NCBI RefSeq assembly: GCF_035712165.1
Contig: NZ_DASTBH010000479.1
Location: 1-10,309, forward strand
Origin: DASYTH01 sp035712165
GTDB lineage: Bacteria; Actinomycetota; Actinomycetes; Mycobacteriales; Pseudonocardiaceae
DNA length: 10,309 nt
Direction of reading: 5' to 3'
The notes under the pieces are model-generated. The model saw nothing but the letters and a program-made list of their open reading frames with translations. It was not told the DNA's origin and ran no database searches. Each line of letters opens with the position of its first letter. Positions within the stretch are counted from its first letter, which is position 1. This document shows positions 1 to 5,280 of the stretch, piece by piece. Made by a program: the position numbers and the translations under genes.

Positions 1-572
1 GGTTCCCCGGCCACCTGCCGGGCCAAGCCGGGAACCGCCGAGTGCACCGGAACCGGGGTCATGCCGTGCGTTCCGGTCATCGGGAGTTCGTCCGGCGCGA
101 GGCGCACGTGCCAGCCGACGGCCAGCACCGTGCGGCACCGCTCGGCATCGACCTGCATGCCGGCGCCGTACACCGGGCGGCATCCGACGGCGCCGGCCAG
201 GTACCCGCAGAGCGGCTCGACCGGGTTGGTGACCACCAGGACCGGGCGCTCCTTCCAGTGCCTGGTCTCGACGTGCCGCTCCAGCAGGGCGAGGTTGCGC
301 CGCGCCACCGCGGCCCGGCCCGCCTCGATCCGGCCGCCGGCCAGGTAGGGCCGCAGCACCTCGGCCTCGTTGTCGGCCACGCACACCAGCACCGGAGCCG
401 CCGTGCCGGCCAGCACCTCGAGGCCGGCGGCCGTCACGTTGGGCGGCAGCGGCGGCGGACGGTCCGGGTCGCGAACCACGGCGACCAGTTCGCGCCGGGG
501 ATGGCGGTCCGCGATGCGGTCCAGCACCGGCCTGCCCAACGAGCCGAGGCCCCAGACCACGAGATCAGTCAC
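1..572 (-). CDS. Lactate/malate dehydrogenase superfamily protein, partial (3' end beyond the window)
   Basis: Reading leftward from a GTG at 570-572, an uninterrupted frame of 190 codons runs off the window edge. It starts with a Rossmann fold (beta strand then GLGSLG, residues 8-13) for NAD(P). Residues 111-118 read VLVVTNPV, the family's NPV segment. D142, R145 and H169 (in GTHG) keep exactly the 3- and 27-residue spacings of the substrate-binding and catalytic Asp168/Arg171/His195 set of lactate dehydrogenases, and PVPVHS follows as in the family's VPVWS. The fold is therefore a 2-hydroxyacid:NAD(P) oxidoreductase, cytosolic; the substrate cannot be told. The sequence is otherwise divergent, so a specialised 2-keto/2-hydroxy acid enzyme is as likely as housekeeping LDH or MDH. 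About 120 C-terminal residues should lie outside. GGAAG lies 9 bases before the chosen GTG; another in-frame GTG lies at 603-605. It diverges from the quinone-oxidoreductase-like gene. Confidence 0.8.
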   Translation of the reverse strand, partial: MTDLVVWGLGSLGRPVLDRIADRHPRRELVAVVRDPDRPPPLPPNVTAAGLEVLAGTAAPVLVCVADNEAEVLRPYLAGGRIEAGRAAVARRNLALLERHVETRHWKERPVLVVTNPVEPLCGYLAGAVGCRPVYGAGMQVDAERCRTVLAVGWHVRLAPDELPMTGTHGMTPVPVHSAVPGLARQVAGE

Positions 573-584
573 CGCGCGAGTCTT

Positions 585-589
585 CCGGA
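585..589 (-). promoter_or_regulatory. Likely ribosome binding site of the LDH-like gene
   Basis: On the minus strand GGAAG is followed by 9 bases and then GTG (570-572). This supports that start over the in-frame GTG at 603-605, which would add 11 residues (VATRRVRKTRA) ahead of the Rossmann strand. Confidence 0.45.
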
Positions 590-618
590 CACGCCGCGTG
601 GCCACAAGGGGTGGATCA

Positions 619-646
619 TTGACCTCCAGTTAACTAGAGCTTCTAT
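619..646 (+). promoter_or_regulatory. Likely promoter of the quinone-oxidoreductase-like gene
   Basis: A TTGACC box (619-624) matches the actinobacterial housekeeping -35 consensus. A weak -10 candidate TTCTAT (641-646) lies 16 bases downstream. Transcription would then start close to the ATG at 657, giving a leaderless or nearly leaderless mRNA, which fits the lack of a good ribosome binding site. The -35 call is reasonable; the -10 call is weak. Confidence 0.4.
624..639. promoter_or_regulatory. Palindromic candidate operator (CTCCAGTTAACTAGAG)
   Basis: This is a 16-bp palindrome with a perfect AGTTAACT core and matching CTC/GAG arms; one base pair (627/636) mismatches. It sits between the predicted -35 and -10 of the rightward gene, in the 84-bp gap between two divergent oxidoreductase genes. 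That is a typical place for a dimeric repressor (MarR, HxlR or TetR type) to block transcription. No regulator gene is visible in the window, so the cognate protein is unknown. Confidence 0.45.
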
Positions 647-656
647 GGTCGGCGGT

Positions 657-1640
657 ATGCACGCGATCCGGCAGTACGAGTTCGGCCCGCCCGAGAACCT
701 GCGCTACGAGCAGGTGGACGACCCGCGACCCGGTCCCGGCCAGGTGCGCATCGCCGTCGCCGCCGCCGGGATCCACCTGCTCGACACCACGATCCGGGCC
801 GGCCAGGCCGGCGGCCCGTTCCCGCTCCCCACGCTGCCCATGACACCGGGCCGCGAGGTGGCCGGGGTGGTCGACGCGGTCGGCGCCGGTGTGCCCGACA
901 GTTGGCTGGACACCCGGGTGGTGGCGCACCTCGGGCAGCCGAGCGGGGGCTACGCCGAGCGGGCGCTGGCACCCGCCGAGGCACTGCATGCGTTGCCGGA
1001 CAACGTGTCCGACGACGTGGCGGTCGCCATGATCGGCACCGGCCGGACCACGATGGGCATCCTGGAGACGGCCGGGCTCACCGCCGACGACGTCGTGCTG
1101 GTCACCGCGGCGGCCGGCGGCATCGGCAACCTGCTGATCCAGCACGTGCGGGCGATCGGCGCCACCGCGGTCGGACTGGCCGGCGGTGAGTCCAAAGTGG
1201 ACCAGGTGCGCCGGCTCGGCGCCCAGGTCGCCGTGGACTACGGCCGGCCGGGTTGGGCGGAGCAGGTGCGGGCCGGGCTCGACGGCCGTGCGGTCACGGT
1301 CGCGCTGGACGGCGTCGGCGGCGAGTTGGGCCGCGGCGCGCTCGAACTGGTCGGGTCCGGCGGCCGGCTGCTGATCTTCGGCTGGTCGTCCGGCGAGCCG
1401 ATGCGGTTCACCGCAACGGATCTGGTCGGTCGCGGGCTGACCGTCGGGGTGGCGGTCGGCCCGAGGTTGCTGCAACGACCGGGCGGCCTGCGTGAGCTGG
1501 AGACCCGGGCCCTCGACGCCGCCGCGAGCGGAGCGCTGGTTCCGCTGGTCGGACCCCCGTTCCCGCTGGCGCGGGCGGCCGACGCGCACCGCGCCCTGCA
1601 GTCCCGCGCCACGATGGGCAAGACCGTGCTCAAGCCCTGA
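657..1640 (+). CDS. Zinc-independent MDR family NADPH:quinone oxidoreductase-like protein
   Basis: This 327-residue protein is a complete medium-chain dehydrogenase/reductase of the quinone oxidoreductase branch, normal in length. Such enzymes use NADPH to reduce quinones or activated double bonds in the cytosol. Residues 1-125 form the GroES-like catalytic domain (PGREVAGVV at 64-72). Residues about 126-250 form the Rossmann domain, with the nucleotide loop AAAGGIGNLLIQ at 151-162 followed by VDQVRRLGAQ, as in quinone reductases. The catalytic-zinc cysteine/histidine ligands and the structural four-cysteine lobe of alcohol dehydrogenases are absent. The start at 657 gives MHAIRQYEFG, the usual N-terminus; an in-frame ATG at 645 would add four residues (MVGG). 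There is no clear ribosome binding site, consistent with a near-leaderless transcript. The substrate is unknown; enoyl reductase or detoxification roles are both possible. A methyltransferase gene follows after 45 bases. Confidence 0.88.
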   Translation: MHAIRQYEFGPPENLRYEQVDDPRPGPGQVRIAVAAAGIHLLDTTIRAGQAGGPFPLPTLPMTPGREVAGVVDAVGAGVPDSWLDTRVVAHLGQPSGGYAERALAPAEALHALPDNVSDDVAVAMIGTGRTTMGILETAGLTADDVVLVTAAAGGIGNLLIQHVRAIGATAVGLAGGESKVDQVRRLGAQVAVDYGRPGWAEQVRAGLDGRAVTVALDGVGGELGRGALELVGSGGRLLIFGWSSGEPMRFTATDLVGRGLTVGVAVGPRLLQRPGGLRELETRALDAAASGALVPLVGPPFPLARAADAHRALQSRATMGKTVLKP

Positions 1641-1650
1641 TCGAGGTTTG

Positions 1651-1679
1651 TTGACGCATCGACGGGTTGCCAAGACGCT
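1651..1679 (+). promoter_or_regulatory. Possible promoter of the methyltransferase gene
   Basis: TTGACG (1651-1656) lies 17 bases before GACGCT (1674-1679), a poor -10 match sharing only the A and final T. The predicted transcript would begin at or very near the ATG at 1686, which has no visible Shine-Dalgarno sequence. Readthrough from the gene upstream is the alternative. Confidence 0.3.
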
Positions 1680-1685
1680 GGCCCA

Positions 1686-2510
1686 ATGACTACTCAGGAC
1701 GCCGTCAACCCGCAGTACGCGACGCTGACCGACGCCTCGGTCGAGATCCTCGGCGGCAACATGCACGTCGGCTACTGGCACGACGCCGGGGACGACGCGC
1801 CCATGGAGGTGGCCACCCTGCGGCTGACCGACATGGTGATCGACAAGGTCGATCCGGCGCCGGGGCAGCGTCTGCTGGACGTCGGCTGCGGCAACGCCGC
1901 GCCCGCGGTGCGGTTCGTGCGCACCAGGGACGTCGAGGTGGTCAGCATCGACATCGGCGCCTACCAGCTACAACTGGCCAAGGACCGGGTGCGGGCCGAG
2001 CGGCTCGACGACCGGATCACGGTGCAGTTCGCCGACGTCAACGACATGCCGTTCGAGGCCGAGTCGTTCGACCACGCCTGGTCCAGCGAATGCCTGATCC
2101 ACGTGCCGGACTGGACCGAGGCGCTGCGCAACATCGCCCGGGTGCTGCGCCCCGGCGGCCGGCTGGTGGTCACCGACTGCGTCGAGCGGGCTCCGGTCGA
2201 CGCCGCGACCCGCGACTTCCTGGACGGCTACTACGCCAGCGTGCACTGCCTGTACAACAAGCTCGACGAGATCCCGGCCAAGGTGGCGGCCGCCGGCCTC
2301 GAACTGGTCGACCTGATCGAGGTCGGCGACCACATCCTGCGCCGCACCATGCGCGCGGTGGACGACGGTTTCCGGGCCAGGGCCAGGGAGATCGAGGCCA
2401 AGAGCGGGATGCCGGCCGACATCACCGAGAAGATCGGCGTGGACGCGGTCCGGTTCAGCGAACTGCCCGAGGCCGGCTACGCCATCGTGGTCGCTCGGAA
2501 ACCGGCCTGA
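1686..2510 (+). CDS. Class I SAM-dependent methyltransferase (small-molecule type)
   Basis: This 274-residue protein has the class I Rossmann-like methyltransferase fold. Motif I is LLDVGCGNA (63-71), the SAM glycine loop. An acidic residue at the end of strand 2 (D89 in VVSIDIG) would hold the ribose hydroxyls. ADVNDMPF (116-123) is the adenine-side post-motif, followed by SFDHAWSSECLIHVPD. LRPGGRLVVTD (154-164) is motif III. The 60-residue N-terminal cap with NMHVGYW and the helical insert at 175-245 resemble natural-product O- and C-methyltransferases of the erythromycin/rifamycin or sterol/tocopherol type, so a small organic substrate is likely, but I cannot name it. The stop overlaps the end of the convergent DUF885 gene. 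Whether it serves the lipopeptide operon 1.5 kb to the right is unclear; the intervening gene points the other way. Confidence 0.87.
   Translation: MTTQDAVNPQYATLTDASVEILGGNMHVGYWHDAGDDAPMEVATLRLTDMVIDKVDPAPGQRLLDVGCGNAAPAVRFVRTRDVEVVSIDIGAYQLQLAKDRVRAERLDDRITVQFADVNDMPFEAESFDHAWSSECLIHVPDWTEALRNIARVLRPGGRLVVTDCVERAPVDAATRDFLDGYYASVHCLYNKLDEIPAKVAAAGLELVDLIEVGDHILRRTMRAVDDGFRARAREIEAKSGMPADITEKIGVDAVRFSELPEAGYAIVVARKPA
2477..2510. other. 34-bp tail-to-tail overlap of two coding regions
   Basis: The methyltransferase stop (TGA, 2508-2510) lies inside the DUF885 gene, and the DUF885 stop (TAG on the minus strand, 2477-2479) lies inside the methyltransferase gene. Both strands code for about ten C-terminal residues here. 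There is no room for an ordinary intrinsic terminator between the genes. Confidence 0.8.
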
Positions 2511-3949
2511 TCCTCGAGGATCTTCAGGCCGCAGGGGCCGATCGCCAGCATCTCGGCGTGGAACCGGCGCAGGTCGAAGTGCTTGCCCCGCACCCGTTCC
2601 GCGCGCTGCCGGGCGGCCCGCCAGACCCGCTCGCCGCACGCGTAGGTCAGCGCCTGCCCGGGCCAGGCCGCGGTGCGCAGCACGGTGAAGTACAGCATCG
2701 CCTCGGGAATCGTGGTGTGCTCGCGGAGCAGTTCCAGCACCCGCTCATCCGTCCACCCCAGACAGTGCAGGCCGATGTCGGCCAGTGCCACGGCGGCGTT
2801 GGCCCGCAGTCCCATCAGGTAGCCGAAAAGTTGCGCGGGCTCGGCCAGAGCGCCCAGTTCCGCCATCAGGCCCTCGGCGTAGACCGCCCAGCCCTCGGCA
2901 TGCCCGAACACGGTGGTGTGCCGCTGCCACAGCGGCAACCGCTCGTCCAGCAGGGCCGCGCCGACCTGCAGGTGATGTCCGGGCACCCCCTCGTGATGGA
3001 TCATCGTGAGCTCCCGCCAGACCGGGGTCGAGTCCTGCCCGGCCGGCACCGGCCAGTGCACCCGGCCCGGCCGGGTCCCGGTGGCGGCCGGCGGCAGGTA
3101 CCGCACCGGGCCGGCCTCGGGCTGCTCCGCAACCACCGCCTCGACGCGCCGCAACGGTTCCGGCACCTCCAGCACGGTCCCGTGCACCAGGTCGAACGAG
3201 GCCTCCAGCTGTTTCTGCGCCCACTGCTGGAGTTCGTCGACGCGGACGTGCCAGCGAGGGTCGGCGTCGAGCAGGTCGGCCACCTCGCGAACGGTCCGAC
3301 CCCGGGCGATGCCGGCGGCCACGATCCGAGTCCGTTCCGTCAGTTCGGCCAGCCGGTCGGTCAGCCAGGCCCGGGTCTCGGCCAGGTCGACATCCAGGCC
3401 GAGGGCGTGCCGCGCGGCCACGGCGTACCGCTCGGGGCCGATGCCGTCCGGGCCGTGCGCGGTGGGCAGCACGTCGCGTTCGAGGCCGTCGGCGAACCCG
3501 GCGAAGGCCGGCTCACCCTGAGCCCAGAACCGGACCGCGCCGAGCATCATCTCGGCCTGGCGGCGGGAAACCGGGCCGGTCTCGCGCAGGGTGCGCAGAT
3601 ATCCGGCGAGCGCGTCGGGCAATGCGGCGAGCCGGGCGCGCCGGTCGTCGGGATCGGTGGTCTGCTCCAGTGCGGTGCGGATCAGCACCGGTGGACTGAC
3701 CACGATGTTGAGCGAGGCTGCCAGGCCACTGTCCAGATAGGCCAGTTCCGCGGCCAGCCGCTCGCGCAGCACCGGGGCGTCGTTCAGCCGGGTCAGCGTG
3801 CCGCGCAACAGGTCCACCCGCGCCGCCCAGCCGTCCGGGCTGTAGTCCGGCAGCGCGGCGTCGAAACCGGCCCGCCCGCACAGCGTGGCGTACACCGGAT
3901 CGAGCCGGCAGTATTCGTCGAAGTATTGGTCTGCCAGATCGGCGAACAT
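2477..3949 (-). CDS. DUF885 family protein with a HEGVPGHH metal-site-like motif
   Basis: This 490-residue protein matches the DUF885 family. The signature is H318-H319-E320-GVPG-H325-H326-LQV, followed by E352-GWAVYAEGLMAELG. Together these look like a zinc-peptidase-style site, with His/Glu from the first helix and a second glutamate-containing helix. The N-terminal FADLADQYFDEYCRLDP...YATLCG is the usual family opening, and most of the chain is predicted helical. Family members are commonly nearer 550-600 residues, so this is a short version. No signal peptide or membrane segment is seen, so a cytosolic location is likely. Peptidase or amidase activity is an inference from the motif; the substrate is unknown. 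The start is set by a TAGTAT -10 box seven bases upstream of the ATG, giving a leaderless mRNA. It is divergent from the NRPS operon and could be a resistance, maturation or unrelated gene. Confidence 0.83.
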   Translation of the reverse strand: MFADLADQYFDEYCRLDPVYATLCGRAGFDAALPDYSPDGWAARVDLLRGTLTRLNDAPVLRERLAAELAYLDSGLAASLNIVVSPPVLIRTALEQTTDPDDRRARLAALPDALAGYLRTLRETGPVSRRQAEMMLGAVRFWAQGEPAFAGFADGLERDVLPTAHGPDGIGPERYAVAARHALGLDVDLAETRAWLTDRLAELTERTRIVAAGIARGRTVREVADLLDADPRWHVRVDELQQWAQKQLEASFDLVHGTVLEVPEPLRRVEAVVAEQPEAGPVRYLPPAATGTRPGRVHWPVPAGQDSTPVWRELTMIHHEGVPGHHLQVGAALLDERLPLWQRHTTVFGHAEGWAVYAEGLMAELGALAEPAQLFGYLMGLRANAAVALADIGLHCLGWTDERVLELLREHTTIPEAMLYFTVLRTAAWPGQALTYACGERVWRAARQRAERVRGKHFDLRRFHAEMLAIGPCGLKILEDQAGFRATTMA

Positions 3950-3956
3950 GGCGCTA

Positions 3957-3962
3957 ATACTA
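3957..3962 (-). promoter_or_regulatory. Leaderless-type -10 box (TAGTAT) of the DUF885 gene
   Basis: On the minus strand TAGTAT, a perfect TANNNT, is followed by exactly seven bases and then the ATG (3947-3949). This is the usual spacing from -10 to transcription start, so the mRNA should begin at or next to the start codon. No convincing -35 box is seen at 16-18 bases further upstream. No Shine-Dalgarno sequence is present. Confidence 0.6.
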
Positions 3963-4011
3963 TCGAAACGGGATCGAGGATCGCTGAAGCTCGCAACTCA
4001 CTCAAGCCGGG

Positions 4012-4040
4012 TTGACGACGGACAAATCGGGACATACGGT
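4012..4040 (+). promoter_or_regulatory. Strong housekeeping-type promoter of the lipopeptide operon
   Basis: TTGACG (4012-4017) and TACGGT (4035-4040) are separated by 17 bases, matching the principal actinobacterial sigma factor pattern TTGACN-N17-TANNNT. Transcription should start near 4047, giving a 5' leader of about 23 bases before the ATG at 4070. This is the best promoter in the window and likely reads through the oxygenase, FAAL and NRPS genes, which have no gaps able to hold another promoter of this quality. Confidence 0.65.
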
Positions 4041-4057
4041 CAGATCTTGAGCTGATC

Positions 4058-4062
4058 GGGGG
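4058..4062 (+). promoter_or_regulatory. Ribosome binding site (GGGGG) of the oxygenase gene
   Basis: A run of five G lies seven bases before the ATG at 4070 and can pair with the CCUCC of the 16S rRNA 3' end. It supports this start codon. Confidence 0.5.
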
Positions 4063-4069
4063 TATCACG

Positions 4070-5272
4070 ATGCGCGACCTCAGGGACTCCTCGGAAATTG
4101 CTCAAGAACCGGACCGGTTAAGACAAAGAATTGCTCAGGACGGTTACGTCTTCTTTCGCGGGCTGCTCGATCCGGAGCCCATCCGGGTGCTGGCCGGCGA
4201 CCTGCTTTCCGCGCTGCAGCGGGAAGGCTGGCTGCGCGACGGGGTACTGACCGGCCCGGCCCGGGACTTCAAGAACGCCAACTTCTACGGCGGATACACC
4301 GCGCTGCAACGGCTGGAGTACTTCCACGCGCTGCCGCACGAGCCGGCGCTGACGCAGATCATGCGCAACCTGCTCGGTCCGGACGTGTTCCTGCACCCGC
4401 GCAAGACCGGCCGGATCGTCTGGCCGACCCGGCTGGGCACCACCCCGGGGATCTACCCGCACCAGGACTTCGTGGTCGAGGGCGTGCCGGACATGTTCAC
4501 CTCGTGGATCCCGTTCCTGGACTGCCCGCGCGAACTCGGTGGCCTGGCCATCCTGGTCGGCTCGCAGAACCAGGGTGTCGTGCCGCGCTTCGACCAGGTC
4601 GACCGGTCCGACGACGCCTGGGCCAGCACCGACTACAAGGTCGGCGACGTGCTGATCTTCCACTGCCTCACCGCGCACGCGGCGCTCGCCAACGGCACCG
4701 ACGGGTTGCGGCTCTCCGGTGACTACCGCTGGCAGTCCGCCGCCGACCCGGTGCCGGCCGACTCGCTGCTGCCGCACCTGCACGGCGCGGTGCCCGGCTG
4801 GGACGAGTTGACGCGGGGCTGGAGCGACACCCGGTGGGTGCGCGCCCCGGACGGCCTGCAGGTGGTCGACCGGGTCGGCGGGGAGTCCCCCGTCGTGCCC
4901 GGCTCCCGGTACGTGACGGTGCCGCCGCAGTCGTCCCGGGACGGCGAGCACACCGTGCTGGCCGGGCTGTTCAACAATCTTCGCGACGCTTTCCGGCCGG
5001 CCAAGGCACACGGGAAAAGCGCGGTCATCCATTACCGGATAACGTCCGGTTCCGGGCCGCACAATTGGCAGCTCGCCATCGCCGACGGAATATGTCAGGT
5101 CATGCCGAATGGCGATCGGACGCCGGACGTCACCATTAGCGCGGAATTTCGCGACTATGTGCGGATCATGGGCGGAAAGCTCGATCCCGGCCAGGCTTTC
5201 GCCACCGGGAGCCTGCGGGTCGACGGCGATGTGCCGATCGCGCTCGAACAGCTGCAGTGGTTCCGGGACTGA
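4070..5272 (+). CDS. PhyH-like Fe(II)/2-oxoglutarate dioxygenase fused to a C-terminal SCP2 lipid-binding domain
   Basis: This 400-residue protein has two domains. Residues about 15-225 form a phytanoyl-CoA dioxygenase (PhyH) type jelly roll: H131-Q-D133 is the HxD iron pair, H203 (LTAHAALAN) the distal iron ligand, and R214, 11 residues later, the likely 2-oxoglutarate carboxylate binder, the same His-to-Arg spacing as in human PhyH. Residues about 293-396 match an SCP2 sterol-carrier fold (NWQLAIADG, DVTISAEFRDY, GGKLDPGQAFATGSLRVDGD), which makes a pocket for acyl chains. Such enzymes use O2 and 2-oxoglutarate to hydroxylate or otherwise oxidise an unactivated carbon. With a lipid pocket attached and the FAAL gene eight bases downstream, hydroxylation of the fatty acyl starter is the leading inference; a carrier-bound amino acid is the alternative. 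L17 is a TTA codon. Both ends of the gene use more A/T-ending codons than the middle. Confidence 0.85.
   Translation: MRDLRDSSEIAQEPDRLRQRIAQDGYVFFRGLLDPEPIRVLAGDLLSALQREGWLRDGVLTGPARDFKNANFYGGYTALQRLEYFHALPHEPALTQIMRNLLGPDVFLHPRKTGRIVWPTRLGTTPGIYPHQDFVVEGVPDMFTSWIPFLDCPRELGGLAILVGSQNQGVVPRFDQVDRSDDAWASTDYKVGDVLIFHCLTAHAALANGTDGLRLSGDYRWQSAADPVPADSLLPHLHGAVPGWDELTRGWSDTRWVRAPDGLQVVDRVGGESPVVPGSRYVTVPPQSSRDGEHTVLAGLFNNLRDAFRPAKAHGKSAVIHYRITSGSGPHNWQLAIADGICQVMPNGDRTPDVTISAEFRDYVRIMGGKLDPGQAFATGSLRVDGDVPIALEQLQWFRD
4118..4120 (+). promoter_or_regulatory. Rare TTA leucine codon (possible bldA-type translational control)
   Basis: Codon 17 of the oxygenase gene is TTA, followed by rare AGA codons at residues 18 and 20. 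I saw no other in-frame TTA in the window. In Streptomyces such codons require the developmentally controlled bldA leucine tRNA and cluster in antibiotic genes and their regulators. Here the codon is in the first gene of the operon. Confidence 0.6.
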
Positions 5273-5276
5273 GGGA
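5271..5276 (+). promoter_or_regulatory. Ribosome binding site of the FAAL gene, overlapping the oxygenase stop
   Basis: GAGGGA shares its first two bases with the oxygenase TGA stop (5270-5272) and precedes the ATG at 5281 by four bases. It favours 5281 over the in-frame ATG at 5257, which lies inside the oxygenase gene and would add eight residues. Confidence 0.65.
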
Positions 5277-5280
5277 CGCG

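Noticed and set aside
42..656. Rightward open frame extending the quinone oxidoreductase by about 200 residues upstream
   Set aside because: The upstream translation is Arg/His/Gly-rich without domain character, and the region is coded on the minus strand by a clear LDH/MDH-family protein. The homologous N-terminus begins at 657.
573..656. Promoter for the leftward LDH-like gene
   Set aside because: Some TANNNT-like fragments occur around the palindrome on the minus strand, but none has a matching -35 at proper spacing.
1667..4015. 782-codon rightward open frame across the methyltransferase and DUF885 region
   Set aside because: It is a shadow frame in GC-rich DNA. The real proteins with family motifs lie in the other plus frame (1686-2510) and on the minus strand (2477-3949).
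5257..5280. Upstream ATG for the FAAL gene
   Set aside because: It lies within the oxygenase coding sequence, lacks a ribosome binding site and adds eight residues not expected in the family. The ATG at 5281 has GAGGGA in front of it.
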